NCBI RefSeq assembly: GCF_004168585.1
Contig: NZ_PGVH01000040.1
Coordinates: 25,955 to 89,954 of the forward strand
Origin: Shewanella sp. OPT22
GTDB taxonomy: Bacteria; Pseudomonadota; Gammaproteobacteria; Enterobacterales; Shewanellaceae
DNA length: 64,000 nt
Direction of reading: 5' to 3'
The translations under genes and the position numbers were made by a program. Below the pieces are notes generated by a model. It was not told the DNA's origin and made no database searches. It saw nothing but the letters and a program-made list of their open reading frames with translations. Below are positions 1-10,059 of this stretch, in pieces (the first letter of the stretch is position 1; each line of letters begins with the position of its first letter).

Positions 1-27
1 ATGTAACGCCACGACTAACCTCTGCGT

Positions 28-582
28 TTAAATCTTTGCTGACAATTCAGCGGCTAATTCTACTTCACAACCAAGCAAATGAAGCACTTCATTAAGAATG
101 GTCTGTTTCTTAGCGGTATTATTGTTTGTTGTCACCCAATAACCGCTTGTACCAATTTCTTTTGGATTCGCCGATTTACTTGCTTCAAGCAGTGCTTCTT
201 TAGAGGTTGCAAAATACAGGCGCCCACGCCCTTGAACTTGCAAGACCTGAGCAAAATTTTCGGGTGTAGACTTATATAAACAACCAAGTACAAACAAAAA
301 ACGGCCTACTGCGCCTTTTTGTGATTGAAGGGCTTCATCATTAAATAAATGAGCAAACTCAATCGATTCTGACTTTACATTTTTTTTAACTTCTTTCGGT
401 TTCTCTTCAGTTCGTTGAGCTTCAAGGCTTGGCTCATGAATAGACTCAGGCTTGCTATTTTCTTTATTTTCAACGGCTAACCCCAGTAGACGGCGCAAAA
501 TATCGGAAGCACTTTCACCAATTCGTTCTGTTTTACCTGCGATAAAACGATACAGTTCCTCGTCTACTTCAATATATTTCAT
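28..582 (-). CDS. seqA: SeqA, negative regulator of replication initiation
   Basis: A 184-residue SeqA homologue, close to the usual length of about 180. SeqA binds hemimethylated GATC sites, sequesters the origin after initiation and organises newly replicated DNA. The N-terminal 35 residues (MKYIEVDEELYRFIA..., then SASDILRRLLGL) are the oligomerisation part. A charged Lys/Glu-rich linker spans roughly residues 38-70. The C-terminal methyl-GATC-binding domain contains GAVGRFLFVLGCLY and ends with a helix rich in Glu and Leu. The gene diverges from ybfF, as in enterobacteria and Shewanella. Its usual downstream partner pgm would lie before position 1. Identification is by sequence pattern and gene order. 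Confidence 0.95.
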   Translation of the reverse strand: MKYIEVDEELYRFIAGKTERIGESASDILRRLLGLAVENKENSKPESIHEPSLEAQRTEEKPKEVKKNVKSESIEFAHLFNDEALQSQKGAVGRFLFVLGCLYKSTPENFAQVLQVQGRGRLYFATSKEALLEASKSANPKEIGTSGYWVTTNNNTAKKQTILNEVLHLLGCEVELAAELSAKI

Positions 583-813
583 GAATCTAAATTCCTTTCG
601 ATGATTTCAATCTTATCAATATAAGATACCGATTTTATTGTGAGACGTCATCAGTACGATCCCAGTTTGATCATATTTATCACATTTTTTGATTGACCAC
701 TACATTAGAACCTTCTAATTCATTGATTTAAATCACAGCTATTTTCGAGTAAAACTTGTAATAATGAGCCTTCATGAAGCACAATTGTAAAAAAGAATTG
801 TTTACATAAAATT

Positions 814-1587
814 ATGAATTATGTTGTTTCAGGACAGGGAGCACCTGTCGTCTTGCTTCATGGGCTATTTGGAAATCTCGATAACCTTAAATCGCTGAGT
901 AATGAATTAGAACAAGAACACCAAGTGATCAGGATCGATTTACCGAATCATGGCCAAAGCTTACACATTAATGATCTGACTTTTGAAGTTATCATTGAGC
1001 AACTTATTAAAGTACTCGATGAATGCGGCATGGAGCGGGCACACATAGTTGGTCATTCTATGGGCGGAAAAGTTGCTTTAGCTTTTTCATTGAAGCATCC
1101 AGAAAAATGTTTAAGTGTTGTGGCAGCGGATATCGCACCCGCCAAGTATACGAGAAGACATGACACTGTATTTCATGCTTTACAAAGTCTACCTTTAGAA
1201 GGCAACTCTGATAGACGAGCAGCATTACAACATTTAATTGATTCAAATATTGATAATGCAACGTCACAATTTTTATTGAAGAACTTACAGCGCACTGAAA
1301 CCGGGTTTAGCTGGAAAATGAATTTAGACGGTTTATATAACAGTTACAATAACTTAATTGATTGGCCTTATAGCCAACTACAGTACCGAGGCCCTTGTTT
1401 ATTTTTACGTGGTGGTGATTCTGATTATGTAACCTCAGAACACAGAAATATTATTATTTCTCAGTTTCCAAATGCCTCTGCAAAAACAATACAAGGCACG
1501 GGACATTGGTTGCATGCACAAAAGCCAACGGTATTTAACCGAATCGTAAAAGAGTTTATTGAACAGAGTGTCAGTAGCGATTCATAA
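814..1587 (+). CDS. ybfF: YbfF-type alpha/beta hydrolase (esterase)
   Basis: A 257-residue cytoplasmic alpha/beta-hydrolase matching E. coli YbfF, a small acyl-CoA/ester hydrolase. Visible features are the oxyanion-hole segment LLHGLFGNLDN (about residues 14-24), the nucleophile elbow GHSMGG with Ser82, an Asp near 202-204 in RGGDSDYV, and the catalytic His231 in GTGHWLHAQKP. There is no signal peptide. No good Shine-Dalgarno sequence precedes the ATG, but the N-terminus begins where the family's first strand is expected. It opens a same-strand run with the DUF2788 gene, ybfE and fldA, divergent from seqA. The physiological substrate is unknown. Confidence 0.9.
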   Translation: MNYVVSGQGAPVVLLHGLFGNLDNLKSLSNELEQEHQVIRIDLPNHGQSLHINDLTFEVIIEQLIKVLDECGMERAHIVGHSMGGKVALAFSLKHPEKCLSVVAADIAPAKYTRRHDTVFHALQSLPLEGNSDRRAALQHLIDSNIDNATSQFLLKNLQRTETGFSWKMNLDGLYNSYNNLIDWPYSQLQYRGPCLFLRGGDSDYVTSEHRNIIISQFPNASAKTIQGTGHWLHAQKPTVFNRIVKEFIEQSVSSDS

Positions 1588-1738
1588 TCTTGAGCTTATA
1601 TGGTATATTCCCGCCTCATTTATTTATGAGGCTCAGTTTAACAACTCAAGTTACTGGGAAATGCATTTAGGTAGAGTGAAAACGGCTTATTAAAGCAACT
1701 TCACTTGTGACCAGTGAGACAACAAGAGTTCGAGATTT

Positions 1739-1960
1739 ATGTTGAATCAGTACATGGAACAAATTGAGACCTTGGGGCTAAACTTCTTTTTTGCAGCGAT
1801 ATTCTTTTTTATCGGCATGGCGATACATGATGTATTAAAAGAAGGCAAAGTACCTAAATTTGGTCGTTATACTGTCTGGCTGGTGTTATTTCTTGGCTGT
1901 GCTGGGTTTATTTCAAAAGGGTTAATCCAATTTTTCTGGGAGTCCTCAGGGATTGGTTAA
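1739..1960 (+). CDS. DUF2788 small membrane protein
   Basis: A 73-residue protein with two hydrophobic segments, about residues 13-32 (LGLNFFFAAIFFFIGMAIH) and 46-66, joined by a short charged loop (KEGKVPKFGR). This fits DUF2788, a small inner-membrane family encoded between ybfF and ybfE in Shewanella-like genomes. It ends two bases before the ATG of ybfE, so the two are probably translationally coupled. No function is established, and nothing in the sequence suggests catalysis. Confidence 0.8.
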   Translation: MLNQYMEQIETLGLNFFFAAIFFFIGMAIHDVLKEGKVPKFGRYTVWLVLFLGCAGFISKGLIQFFWESSGIG

Positions 1961-1962
1961 CC

Positions 1963-2235
1963 ATGGCAAAAGAACAAGCAGACAGAACAACATTCGACCT
2001 CTTTGCTGATGAAAAGCGTCGCGGTAGACCACGGAGCAATCCTCTACCCCGTTCGCAGCAATTAAAGGTAAATAAGAGGAATCAAATCCTCAGAGACAAA
2101 GCAAAAGGCCTTAAAAGAGTTGAGCTCAAGGTATCGCAAGAATTGTATGATATTTTGAATGAAAAGGCGTTAGAAGAAAATTTGAGCAGAGCGCAACTGA
2201 TAGAATCAATGTTAATTGCTCAACTCGAAGATTGA
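1963..2235 (+). CDS. ybfE: YbfE-like LexA-regulated protein, ribbon-helix-helix type
   Basis: A 90-residue basic protein matching YbfE, annotated in E. coli as LexA-regulated. The N-terminal half is rich in Arg and Lys (KRRGRPRSNP resembles an AT-hook). The C-terminal half (VELKVSQELYDILNEKA...SRAQLIESMLIAQL) has the strand-helix-helix pattern of CopG/RHH DNA-binding proteins. It sits between DUF2788 and fldA in conserved order. I saw no clear CTGT-N8-ACAG LexA box upstream of this gene, so SOS control here is not supported by sequence. A role as a small DNA-binding regulator is inferred. Confidence 0.8.
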   Translation: MAKEQADRTTFDLFADEKRRGRPRSNPLPRSQQLKVNKRNQILRDKAKGLKRVELKVSQELYDILNEKALEENLSRAQLIESMLIAQLED

Positions 2236-2301
2236 AACAATTTCGGTTGTTCAAAGGTCTAACGTAGGCATAGTTAAAACGTTTTATACAAAGGAAAGAA
2301 A

Positions 2302-2826
2302 ATGGCAACAGTAGGTTTATTTTTCGGCAGTGATACAGGTAACACTGAAGCAGTAGCCAAAATGATCCAAAAGAGATTAGGCAAGCAAATGGTCGATGTA
2401 AAAGACATCGCTAAAAGCACCAAAGAAGAAATTGCCGATTTTGATCTTCTGCTATTTGGTATTCCAACTTGGTACTATGGTGAAGCACAATGTGATTGGG
2501 ATGATTTCTTCCCTGAACTTGAGCAAATCAATTTCGAAGATAAACTTGTCGCTATTTTTGGTTGTGGTGACCAAGAAGATTATGCAGAGTACTTCCTTGA
2601 TGCTATGGGAATGGTAGGTGATATCGTTTCTGAACGTGGCGGTATTATTGTTGGTCATTGGCCAACAGATGGCTACGATTTTGAAGCATCAAAAGGTATG
2701 GCAGACGATAATCACTTTATCGGGTTAGGCATTGATGAAGATCGTCAACCAGAGCTTACCGAAGAACGCGTTGATAAATGGGTTAAACAAATTCACGAAG
2801 AAATGTGTTTAGCTGAATTAGCATAA
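2302..2826 (+). CDS. fldA: Flavodoxin FldA, long-chain
   Basis: A 174-residue long-chain flavodoxin, an FMN-binding electron carrier for radical-SAM and other reductive enzymes. The phosphate loop GSDTGNTE lies at about residues 9-16. The FMN-stacking loops contain TWYYGE (about residue 57) and GCGDQEDYAEYF (about 88-99), and the long-chain insertion follows. It is preceded by an AAGGAAAG ribosome-binding site and followed by a strong terminator. In E. coli fur lies directly downstream of fldA; here the next gene is earP and no fur gene is present in the window. Confidence 0.95.
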   Translation: MATVGLFFGSDTGNTEAVAKMIQKRLGKQMVDVKDIAKSTKEEIADFDLLLFGIPTWYYGEAQCDWDDFFPELEQINFEDKLVAIFGCGDQEDYAEYFLDAMGMVGDIVSERGGIIVGHWPTDGYDFEASKGMADDNHFIGLGIDEDRQPELTEERVDKWVKQIHEEMCLAELA

Positions 2827-2846
2827 CTTTATTTGCAAATTGCATG

Positions 2847-2869
2847 AAGCGGCCTTGAGCCGCTTTTTT
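2847..2869 (+). terminator. Intrinsic terminator after fldA
   Basis: A 7-bp stem AAGCGGC / GCCGCTT with a 5-base loop, followed by a run of six T. It lies 20 bp after the fldA stop and ends 15 bp before the earP ATG, so it separates the fldA unit from earP. Confidence 0.85.
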
Positions 2870-2883
2870 ATTAAATACTCTTT

Positions 2884-4065
2884 ATGACAATAAAACATAA
2901 ACATTGGGATATATTCTGTACCGTCATCGATAATTATGGCGATATTGGCGTTACATGGCGTCTCGCAAAACAGTTAGCTTCTGAACATCAACGCCCCATT
3001 AAACTATGGGTTGATGACTTAAACAGTTTTCATCATATTCTTCCAAGCTTAGATCCCGCCGCTGAACGCCAGGAGTTTAATAATATTGAAGTTATACATT
3101 GGAATGATAAAACACCAACATCGTGGTTAGCTGGCGAAACCATCATTGAAGCTTTCGCTTGTGAACTCCCAGATGCAGTTAAAAACAAACTAGAGAAATG
3201 TGGCAAGCAAGCACCCGTGTGGCTCAACTTAGAGTATTTGTCTGCTGAATCTTGGATTGACGATATTCATGGCCTACCATCACTCCAAAACAATGGCATA
3301 AACAAATCATTTTTTTTCCCAGGCTTCAGTGAAAAAAGTGGTGGATTAATTTGTGAGTCTGATTTGTTTAAGCTTCAAAACACATTTCGCTCAACTGTGG
3401 ACGTAAAAGAACAATTTTTAGCTCCATTTGGTATCCATTATCACGACCAACAAATCATCAGTGTTTTTAGCTATGAATCCCTTGCATTAGAAACAATAGT
3501 GCAATCATTGATAACATCAGAAAAGTCCACTATTTTACTCGTTCCAAACGGCCGCAGTATGCATTCAATCACTGCGGCTTTGGCTATAGATGAAAAAACA
3601 CTTATTGTTGGAAAAAGTTACCCGTTTGGTAGCTTAACCTTGGTTATCACTCCTTTTACTGATCAAGAAGGCTTTGATAAATTATTATGGTTATCAGACA
3701 TAAATATCATTCGCGGCGAGGATTCTTTCCTTCGAGCACAGTGGGCTAGAAAGCCTTTTATTTGGCATATATACCCACAGGATGATCAAGCTCATATCGA
3801 TAAGCTGAATGCATTTTTGAATAGATATTGCGAACATTTACCCACTGAGTTAGCTGAAATCCAAAAGCAGGTGAACTTAGATTTTAACCTAGACAAATTT
3901 GAAACTATCATTGAATCTTGGTCTTCTTTTAACACAAACCATTCGGCGTTATTAGAACATGCTCATGAATGGCCGAAAACAGCACTTAACGGCTCAGACT
4001 TAGCATTTCGACTGGTGGATTTTGTCGAAAACCGAACTGATAAACAGATCAAATCACAGCCTTAG
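2884..4065 (+). CDS. earP: EarP, EF-P arginine rhamnosyltransferase
   Basis: A 393-residue protein of the EarP/DUF2331 family, which uses dTDP-rhamnose to rhamnosylate Arg32 of elongation factor P. The N-terminal signature FCTVIDNYGDIGVTWRLA carries the conserved aspartates at residues 16 and 20. The C-terminal Rossmann half holds RGEDSFLRAQWA (about 277-288) followed by PFIWHIYPQ, the nucleotide-sugar binding region. The fold is GT-B. The target gene efp is next downstream, and its product has Arg at position 32, which supports the pairing. It starts 15 bp after the fldA terminator, leaving little room for a promoter. The rmlABCD genes for the sugar donor are not in the window. Confidence 0.93.
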   Translation: MTIKHKHWDIFCTVIDNYGDIGVTWRLAKQLASEHQRPIKLWVDDLNSFHHILPSLDPAAERQEFNNIEVIHWNDKTPTSWLAGETIIEAFACELPDAVKNKLEKCGKQAPVWLNLEYLSAESWIDDIHGLPSLQNNGINKSFFFPGFSEKSGGLICESDLFKLQNTFRSTVDVKEQFLAPFGIHYHDQQIISVFSYESLALETIVQSLITSEKSTILLVPNGRSMHSITAALAIDEKTLIVGKSYPFGSLTLVITPFTDQEGFDKLLWLSDINIIRGEDSFLRAQWARKPFIWHIYPQDDQAHIDKLNAFLNRYCEHLPTELAEIQKQVNLDFNLDKFETIIESWSSFNTNHSALLEHAHEWPKTALNGSDLAFRLVDFVENRTDKQIKSQP

Positions 4066-4085
4066 AACAAATTTATTTTAAACCA

Positions 4086-4119
4086 GCCTATTTGACCTTT
4101 TTATATAGGCATATTTTTT
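4086..4119 (+). terminator. Possible terminator after earP
   Basis: A weak inverted repeat GCCTAT / ATAGGC with a 13-base loop precedes a run of six T. The short stem makes termination uncertain. Confidence 0.4.
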
Positions 4120-4195
4120 GTTGCATCAATTTGAAAGGTTTCAACATTCCTTCATCGATGCGCTTCAAACTCTTCCTACACAGATAGCTCTGAGA

Positions 4196-4224
4196 CTGTC
4201 ATTTTATGCTGGTTTAGCTATAAT
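4196..4224 (+). promoter_or_regulatory. Candidate sigma-70 promoter of efp
   Basis: A perfect -10 hexamer TATAAT at 4219-4224 lies 17 bp after CTGTCA (4196-4201), a fair -35 match. It is 40 bp upstream of the efp ATG, which implies that efp has its own promoter in addition to any readthrough from earP. Confidence 0.55.
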
Positions 4225-4263
4225 GTCCGCCAAGAAATAAGAACTTAATAGGAACAAATATAA

Positions 4264-4824
4264 ATGAAAACCGCTCAGGAAATTCGTATTGGTAATGTCA
4301 TCATGGTAGACAACCACCCGATGGTTGTTCTTAAAACTGAAACTCACCGTTCAGGTCGTGGTGCAGCAGTAGTTAAAATGAAACTAAAGAACTTACTACA
4401 AGGCACTGGTACTGAAACTGCGTTTAAAGCTGAAGATAAGGTTGAAGACATCATCCTAGATCGTCTTGATTGCACCTACTCTTATTTCGCTGATCCAATG
4501 TACGTTTTTATGGATGAAGAATATAACCAATACGACGTAGAAGCAGAGAATTTAGGTGAAGCAACACCTTATATTGTTGATGGCATGGAAGAAGTTTGCC
4601 AAGTCACGTTCTACGAAGGTAAAGCAATTTCTGTTGAACTACCAAACACGGTAGTTCGTGAAGTGACATACACTGAGCCAGCTGCTCGTGGCGATACTTC
4701 GGGTAAAGTGATGAAACCAGCTACGATTACTGGTGGTGCTACTATTACTGTTGCTGAATTCGTTAAGAATGGTGACTTTATTGAAATTGACCCACGTACT
4801 GGCGAATTCAAAAAACGCGTATAA
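4264..4824 (+). CDS. efp: Elongation factor P, Arg32 type
   Basis: A 186-residue EF-P of standard length. EF-P binds between the ribosomal P and E sites and promotes peptide-bond formation at consecutive prolines. The three beta-barrel domains run at roughly residues 1-65, 66-128 and 129-186. The tip of domain I reads HRSGRGAA with Arg32, the residue rhamnosylated by EarP, instead of the lysine modified by EpmA/B in E. coli. The domain III signature ([19 protein letters not shown]) is intact. The neighbouring earP gene and Arg32 agree with each other. A palindromic terminator follows. Confidence 0.97.
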   Translation: MKTAQEIRIGNVIMVDNHPMVVLKTETHRSGRGAAVVKMKLKNLLQGTGTETAFKAEDKVEDIILDRLDCTYSYFADPMYVFMDEEYNQYDVEAENLGEATPYIVDGMEEVCQVTFYEGKAISVELPNTVVREVTYTEPAARGDTSGKVMKPATITGGATITVAEFVKNGDFIEIDPRTGEFKKRV

Positions 4825-4841
4825 TCGCTCATACGTTGTAT

Positions 4842-4871
4842 AAAAAAGGAAGCTAATTAGCTTCCTTTTTT
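4842..4871. terminator. Bidirectional palindromic terminator
   Basis: A perfect 30-base palindrome centred on TTAGCTAATTAGCTAA-like sequence, with A6 at the left end and T6 at the right end. It can terminate efp on the plus strand and has the same form on the minus strand, where it would stop readthrough from the cysB side. It abuts the left end of the repeat element at 4877. Confidence 0.85.
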
Positions 4872-4876
4872 GTTTC

Positions 4877-5143
4877 TATACCCATGATACTTGAAGATGC
4901 ATGTTTCAGGACTTTCTCAGCGCCAATTCTTTGAGGCGCATTAGCGAAGGAATATCGGGATTCTTTCAAGCTAATGTAACAAAGAAGAATTGGCGCTGAG
5001 AAGTCCACACTGTGCGAGTTGCACAGCTTGTTACTCTGTGTTGCCAGCGCTAACAATAGCTCGCTATTGCCGCACACTGTCGCCTTGATTAACAAGCTGT
5101 GCATTCTCGCTGAAATCAAGCATCTTCAGGTACCATGGGTATA
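4877..5143. repeat. Structured repeat element with inverted ends and two internal arms
   Basis: The ends are inverted copies of a 24-base sequence (4877-4900 and 5120-5143; 22 of 24 positions match). Inside are two further inverted repeats: 4909-4931 with 4985-5006 (about 22 bp, arms differing by a one-base indel) and 5020-5033 with 5090-5103 (14 bp, perfect). A small hairpin CAATAGC / GCTATTG lies at 5054-5069. Together they would fold into an outer stem bearing two arms. There is no transposase. A single end-like copy occurs at 10306-10329. An 88-codon reading frame over the element looks fortuitous. A MITE-like or palindromic-unit origin is inferred. Confidence 0.7.
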
Positions 5144-5159
5144 TATCGATGTATTAGGA

Positions 5160-6214
<1,055 letters not shown>

Positions 6215-6508
6215 CCAATAAATTATTTCTAAAAGTAATAAAGCAGTAAGTTTTCAGTCAACTTTGTTAAAAGTTGCTTTGTTTCAATAAATTCTTACTA
6301 AAACAATAAAGCGACACTAGCACTGCAAGGTTAAATTGACGTAAAATCAGAAACGCATAATTTCAGATCATCGTTTTTGAGTCGCTTGCTTATAAGAAAG
6401 TAGAATAGTTATTTTTATTTCACGGACTTAGAAAGATTTTGTAAAATTAAATGATAACGGCCGATAGCATAGCTATATGGACTGTTGTTTAAAAATAATG
6501 GAAGAATT
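6215..6508. other. Intergenic region between cysB and the membrane coiled-coil gene
   Basis: AT-rich DNA between divergent genes; with the leader below 6215 the gap is about 374 bp. I see no RNA gene or convincing open frame. It must hold the promoters for both flanking genes, but no hexamer pair stands out. Confidence 0.4.
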
Positions 6509-7288
6509 ATGGTTTTCACAATTGCGCTCATCGTTATTAGTGCTTTATTACTTTTAATTATCGGCATTAACATTTATCAACAACATAAAGAAAGAATTGA
6601 CTCTGAACGCAGATTACAGCTTCAAAAACAACGCTCACTCATTGACGAAACTGAAAGCGTTTTAGATAACGTTGCGCTTTTCCCGTGCTCAAAAGATGTT
6701 GTTTTAGTGTTGTACAAAAGGCTCGCTGAAGCACTCGAAGTCGCAGTCAGCTTCAGTAATGCTCAACAGCAACAAGATTATCAAAGAAGATTGATTGATT
6801 TAAGTAGTCAAATCGAACAATTACAAAACTCGTCCAGTAAAGCGCCAAGCATTGATACGGTTCAAATTCCTGATAATGACAAGCAATTAATCATGCTTGT
6901 GCAATTACTCAAAAAGCTGAAAGCGATTTTACGTGCTGAACACACTAAAGGAAAAATTGATCCAACAATTTTTACTCACGAAGAGAATCGTATTAACAAT
7001 ATGCAATTACGTATCAATGTTGATGCTATGCTTACTCGGGCAAAATCGGCTAAAAACATGAAGCAATATGGTTCAGCGAAACAGTTACTTCATAAAGCAC
7101 TATCAACCTTAAATGCCATAAAAATAAAGAATCCAGAAGATCGCTTTGTTTCTAAAAAGCTTGAAGAATCAAAAATATTGCTGGATGAAATTAATGGCCA
7201 AAGTGAACAAGAAGAAATAAAAGCACCATCCAAGAAAAAAGATAATGACGATTTGGATATGTTATTTCAGCCAAAGAAGAAGTGGTAG
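6509..7288 (+). CDS. Membrane-anchored coiled-coil protein, unknown function
   Basis: Not recognised by name. From the chosen ATG the protein has 259 residues: an N-terminal membrane anchor (about residues 2-22, VFTIALIVISALLLLIIGI), then a long hydrophilic part. Residues from about 25 to 120 are rich in Gln, Glu, Arg and Leu with heptad-like spacing, suggesting a coiled coil. A second helical stretch (about 160-230) contains MLTRAKSAKNMKQYGSAKQLLHKAL, which resembles a TPR-like helical pair. The C-terminus is very charged. The start is placed at 6509 because GGAAGA precedes it; a TTG eight codons upstream is in frame. Its position beside cysB does not define a role. Confidence 0.75.
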   Translation: MVFTIALIVISALLLLIIGINIYQQHKERIDSERRLQLQKQRSLIDETESVLDNVALFPCSKDVVLVLYKRLAEALEVAVSFSNAQQQQDYQRRLIDLSSQIEQLQNSSSKAPSIDTVQIPDNDKQLIMLVQLLKKLKAILRAEHTKGKIDPTIFTHEENRINNMQLRINVDAMLTRAKSAKNMKQYGSAKQLLHKALSTLNAIKIKNPEDRFVSKKLEESKILLDEINGQSEQEEIKAPSKKKDNDDLDMLFQPKKKW

Positions 7289-7304
7289 CGCCTCTTTTCA
7301 TTAC

Positions 7305-7336
7305 GATTGTCCAATAAAGGTTATTGGGCAATCTTT
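7305..7336 (+). terminator. Terminator-like hairpin
   Basis: A 13-bp stem (7305-7317 with 7321-7333, one G-T pair) closes a 3-base loop, followed by a short T-rich tract. It lies 17 bp after the preceding stop codon. Confidence 0.6.
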
Positions 7337-7422
7337 CTATTTCTATCGGCTTTATGAGTCAGTCTAGATTCAGATAAATTGAGTACTCTCGAGAAGCAAT
7401 TTTCTTTTTCGAAGGTATCTTG

Positions 7423-8901
7423 ATGAGCCTAAAACAATTTTTCACTCAAAAAGTAGCATCCATTTTTTGTACCCTCTTATTGGGTTTCAGCATTACTAGC
7501 TTTGCTGAAACAACACCACAGAATTGCAGTGATTCATTTCTGAGCAAGCACCCGCATGAGGTGTTGGGTTGTTATATCAATACCAATAACACTCAAAGTT
7601 GGCATTTAGTTAAGACAGAAGAAAAAGCAAATCTTGAAATTTTCCATTACGAACTTACAAGTCAATTTTGGCCACCAAATAACATCAGCAATTCCGGCCA
7701 GTATTGGCACCACCAACTCGACCTCATCGTGCCCTCTGAAGTGAAAAACTCTCAGAGTTTCCTATATATCACCGGAGGAAGTAATTACGATGACAATGGA
7801 AACCCAATTGATAACAGTCAGCGACCTCTGTCATATGAAACACAGATGATGAGCAATATTGCCACTCAATTTGGTTCTGTTGTTGCTGTTTTACATGAGG
7901 TACCTAACCAATATATTTCATTTGACGACGGTGTACCGAGAAAAGAAGACGGCGTAATAGCTTATACATGGAACAGATTTATGGATGATCCTATTCATGG
8001 TAAATATTGGCCAGCGCATATCGCCATGGCAAAAGCTGCTGTCAGTGCGATGAACCTTGTCCAAGCCGAGTCAAAAAATCAGAAATATGTTAAACCAACA
8101 CACTTTGTCGTTTCAGGTGCCAGTAAGCGAGGCTGGACCACTTGGTTAACCGCACTGGCAGATAACCGAGTCAACGCCATTGTTCCTATGGTCATTGATA
8201 TATTCAATTCTCAGCAGAATTTACAGCACATTTATAAGGCATATAATGCTTGGCCAGACGCATTTAATGACTATGTACAGCAAGGTGTTGCCGATAGATT
8301 AAGTAGCCCAGAAGCAACCCAACTTTTCAACATTGAAGACCCTGCATCTTACATGGCGATGTCCAAATTCAGGAAACGATTGTCTATTCCTAAATTAATT
8401 ATCAATGCTTCATCCGATGAGTTCTTTCCACCAGATTCATTACAGCAATACATCAGGTTTATCCCAGGGCATAACCTGTACCGAACAGAGCCAAATCAAA
8501 CTCATTCAATTCAGAACTCGCCTGACTTAAGCTCGCTAGTAAGTCATTTCTATCAAATGTTATTAGATCAGGCGAAATTGCCAAACTTGAGCTGGCAGCC
8601 TAACTATGTCAACCACACCAAAGTCATCACAACCGACTTTATACCCGACGGCACTGTAAACCTTTGGCATGCCTATAACCCCAAAAAAAGAGATTTCAGA
8701 TTCGAAACCACGGATGTGAAATATAAAAAGTCAGATTTTCAAGGCGGAAAATGTAATCAGCAAACACATACATGTACCTTTATTTTGAAAGATGTAGGAT
8801 TAGAAAAAGGGTTTATAGCAAGGTTTTTAGAGTTTAACTATCATGACTCCCATGGTCATTCTTTAAGCCTTACCTCCCCAGTATTTATCGATCAACAGTA
8901 A
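7423..8901 (+). CDS. PqaA-like secreted alpha/beta hydrolase (PhoPQ-activated family)
   Basis: A 492-residue protein of the PhoPQ-activated pathogenicity-related family, which has an alpha/beta-hydrolase fold. It begins with a signal peptide (hydrophobic core FCTLLLGFSITSFA, cleavage near residue 28), so it is probably periplasmic or secreted. The nucleophile motif SGASKRGWTTWLTA has Ser234. The family segments VPMVIDIFN, PKLIINASSDEFF (putative Asp) and PNQTHSIQNS (putative His) follow. The start ATG at 7423 is preceded by GAAGGT; a TTG one codon upstream also fits. It is monocistronic, with hairpins on both sides. The natural substrate is unknown; the family is known mainly from Salmonella PqaA, linked to antimicrobial peptide resistance. 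Confidence 0.85.
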   Translation: MSLKQFFTQKVASIFCTLLLGFSITSFAETTPQNCSDSFLSKHPHEVLGCYINTNNTQSWHLVKTEEKANLEIFHYELTSQFWPPNNISNSGQYWHHQLDLIVPSEVKNSQSFLYITGGSNYDDNGNPIDNSQRPLSYETQMMSNIATQFGSVVAVLHEVPNQYISFDDGVPRKEDGVIAYTWNRFMDDPIHGKYWPAHIAMAKAAVSAMNLVQAESKNQKYVKPTHFVVSGASKRGWTTWLTALADNRVNAIVPMVIDIFNSQQNLQHIYKAYNAWPDAFNDYVQQGVADRLSSPEATQLFNIEDPASYMAMSKFRKRLSIPKLIINASSDEFFPPDSLQQYIRFIPGHNLYRTEPNQTHSIQNSPDLSSLVSHFYQMLLDQAKLPNLSWQPNYVNHTKVITTDFIPDGTVNLWHAYNPKKRDFRFETTDVKYKKSDFQGGKCNQQTHTCTFILKDVGLEKGFIARFLEFNYHDSHGHSLSLTSPVFIDQQ

Positions 8902-8908
8902 CCTTTAG

Positions 8909-8942
8909 AGGGCATCTACACACATATGTAGAGCCCTTTTAA
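8909..8942 (+). terminator. Terminator between the PqaA-like gene and yejK
   Basis: Stem AGGGC-A-TCTACA / TGTAGA-GCCCT with a single bulged A, followed by T4. It sits between convergent genes and serves the plus-strand gene best. Confidence 0.7.
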
Positions 8943-8956
8943 TTCAATGTGATTAT

Positions 8957-9985
8957 TTACTCACCTTTCAAGCGTCTATCCAATTGCTCTTTGAGGTTAG
9001 CAGGTACACCTTTAATCATAATCGTGTCAGAAATTGGATCATAAATCACACGTTCACCCAAATGCTTCCCATCAAAACTTAAACTAACGCCACCACCTGT
9101 ACCAGAAAACTTTTTCAATTGACGAAGTGTTGCTTTATCAGCAGGAAAAGACTCATCAAGCTCGTATTCGCCGGTATTCGCAAAATCATAAAACGAATCC
9201 ATTCCGTCCTCCTCCAGCTCTGAAGCTAAGGATTTCAGATCGATATCATCTCCGATGTCAGACTGCTCAGTGCAATAATTAAACACTTTTTCACGTACGT
9301 CTTGTTTTTCATCCTTTGTGAGCTCGCTAGAGGATACGAAATCTTCGACTGCAACCATTAAGTTTTTATTTTGTACTTTAGTATTGACACCTTCGACACA
9401 GCCCATAAAATCTAGGAAAAAGTCAGCTACTTTGCGCCCTGCTCGACCTCGCACAAATGAAATGTATTTTTTGGACTCAGGATCAGCTTGCAGCTCTGTT
9501 AAATCAATTCTGGCTGCCAACTGCAGGTTATTTAAATCAAGATGATTATTTTGTGAAAGCTCCATGTCATCTAATACAGTCATTGACTGTTTAGCATTTA
9601 ACAATGCAACGAACAAAAACTCACTGGTTAAGCTGGTATAGCTTGCCATCAACAAGAAACCACCTTGGCTGAAGTCATATTTTGCTAACTCTTGCTGCAA
9701 TAACTGACTCGCTTTGCTTGTAAATTCAACAAAACCTAATTCGCCTTGACGATATTGAGTTAATTGGTCTGAAAACACAGTACTGGCTTCACCATCTTCT
9801 TCAGGTACACCAAAATAACCAAAGCCTTTGCCTGCTTTACTGGTGTACGTTTGATGAAGCTCTTCAAGCATTACTTCAACTGCGGAGCCATTAAGTAAAG
9901 GCTGTGGACGGAGCCGGCATGTTAATTTACCTTCAGCGGCTTGAGTGATTTCGTGAATAATGGCTTGGTCAATTGAAATAGTCAT
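8957..9985 (-). CDS. yejK: Nucleoid-associated protein NdpA/YejK
   Basis: A 342-residue protein matching the NdpA/YejK family of about 335 residues, which associates with the nucleoid and interacts with topoisomerases. Family segments include [13 protein letters not shown], the central [24 protein letters not shown], and the C-terminal half with [16 protein letters not shown]. No membrane segment or signal is present. It is divergent from yejL with only 74 bp between start codons, the same arrangement as yejK and yejLM in E. coli, so a shared control region is likely. Confidence 0.93.
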   Translation of the reverse strand: MTISIDQAIIHEITQAAEGKLTCRLRPQPLLNGSAVEVMLEELHQTYTSKAGKGFGYFGVPEEDGEASTVFSDQLTQYRQGELGFVEFTSKASQLLQQELAKYDFSQGGFLLMASYTSLTSEFLFVALLNAKQSMTVLDDMELSQNNHLDLNNLQLAARIDLTELQADPESKKYISFVRGRAGRKVADFFLDFMGCVEGVNTKVQNKNLMVAVEDFVSSSELTKDEKQDVREKVFNYCTEQSDIGDDIDLKSLASELEEDGMDSFYDFANTGEYELDESFPADKATLRQLKKFSGTGGGVSLSFDGKHLGERVIYDPISDTIMIKGVPANLKEQLDRRLKGE

Positions 9986-10059
9986 AAGGCGTTAGTGATA
10001 GTCATTTAAATTTTCGGTATTATATGCCGCTAATTCTATTCTTTGTGAATCATTTTTTT

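Noticed and set aside
4853..5119. Minus-strand 88-codon frame over the structured repeat
   Set aside because: It runs through the terminator and inverted-repeat arms, its composition follows the repeat, and it has no ribosome-binding site or known family.
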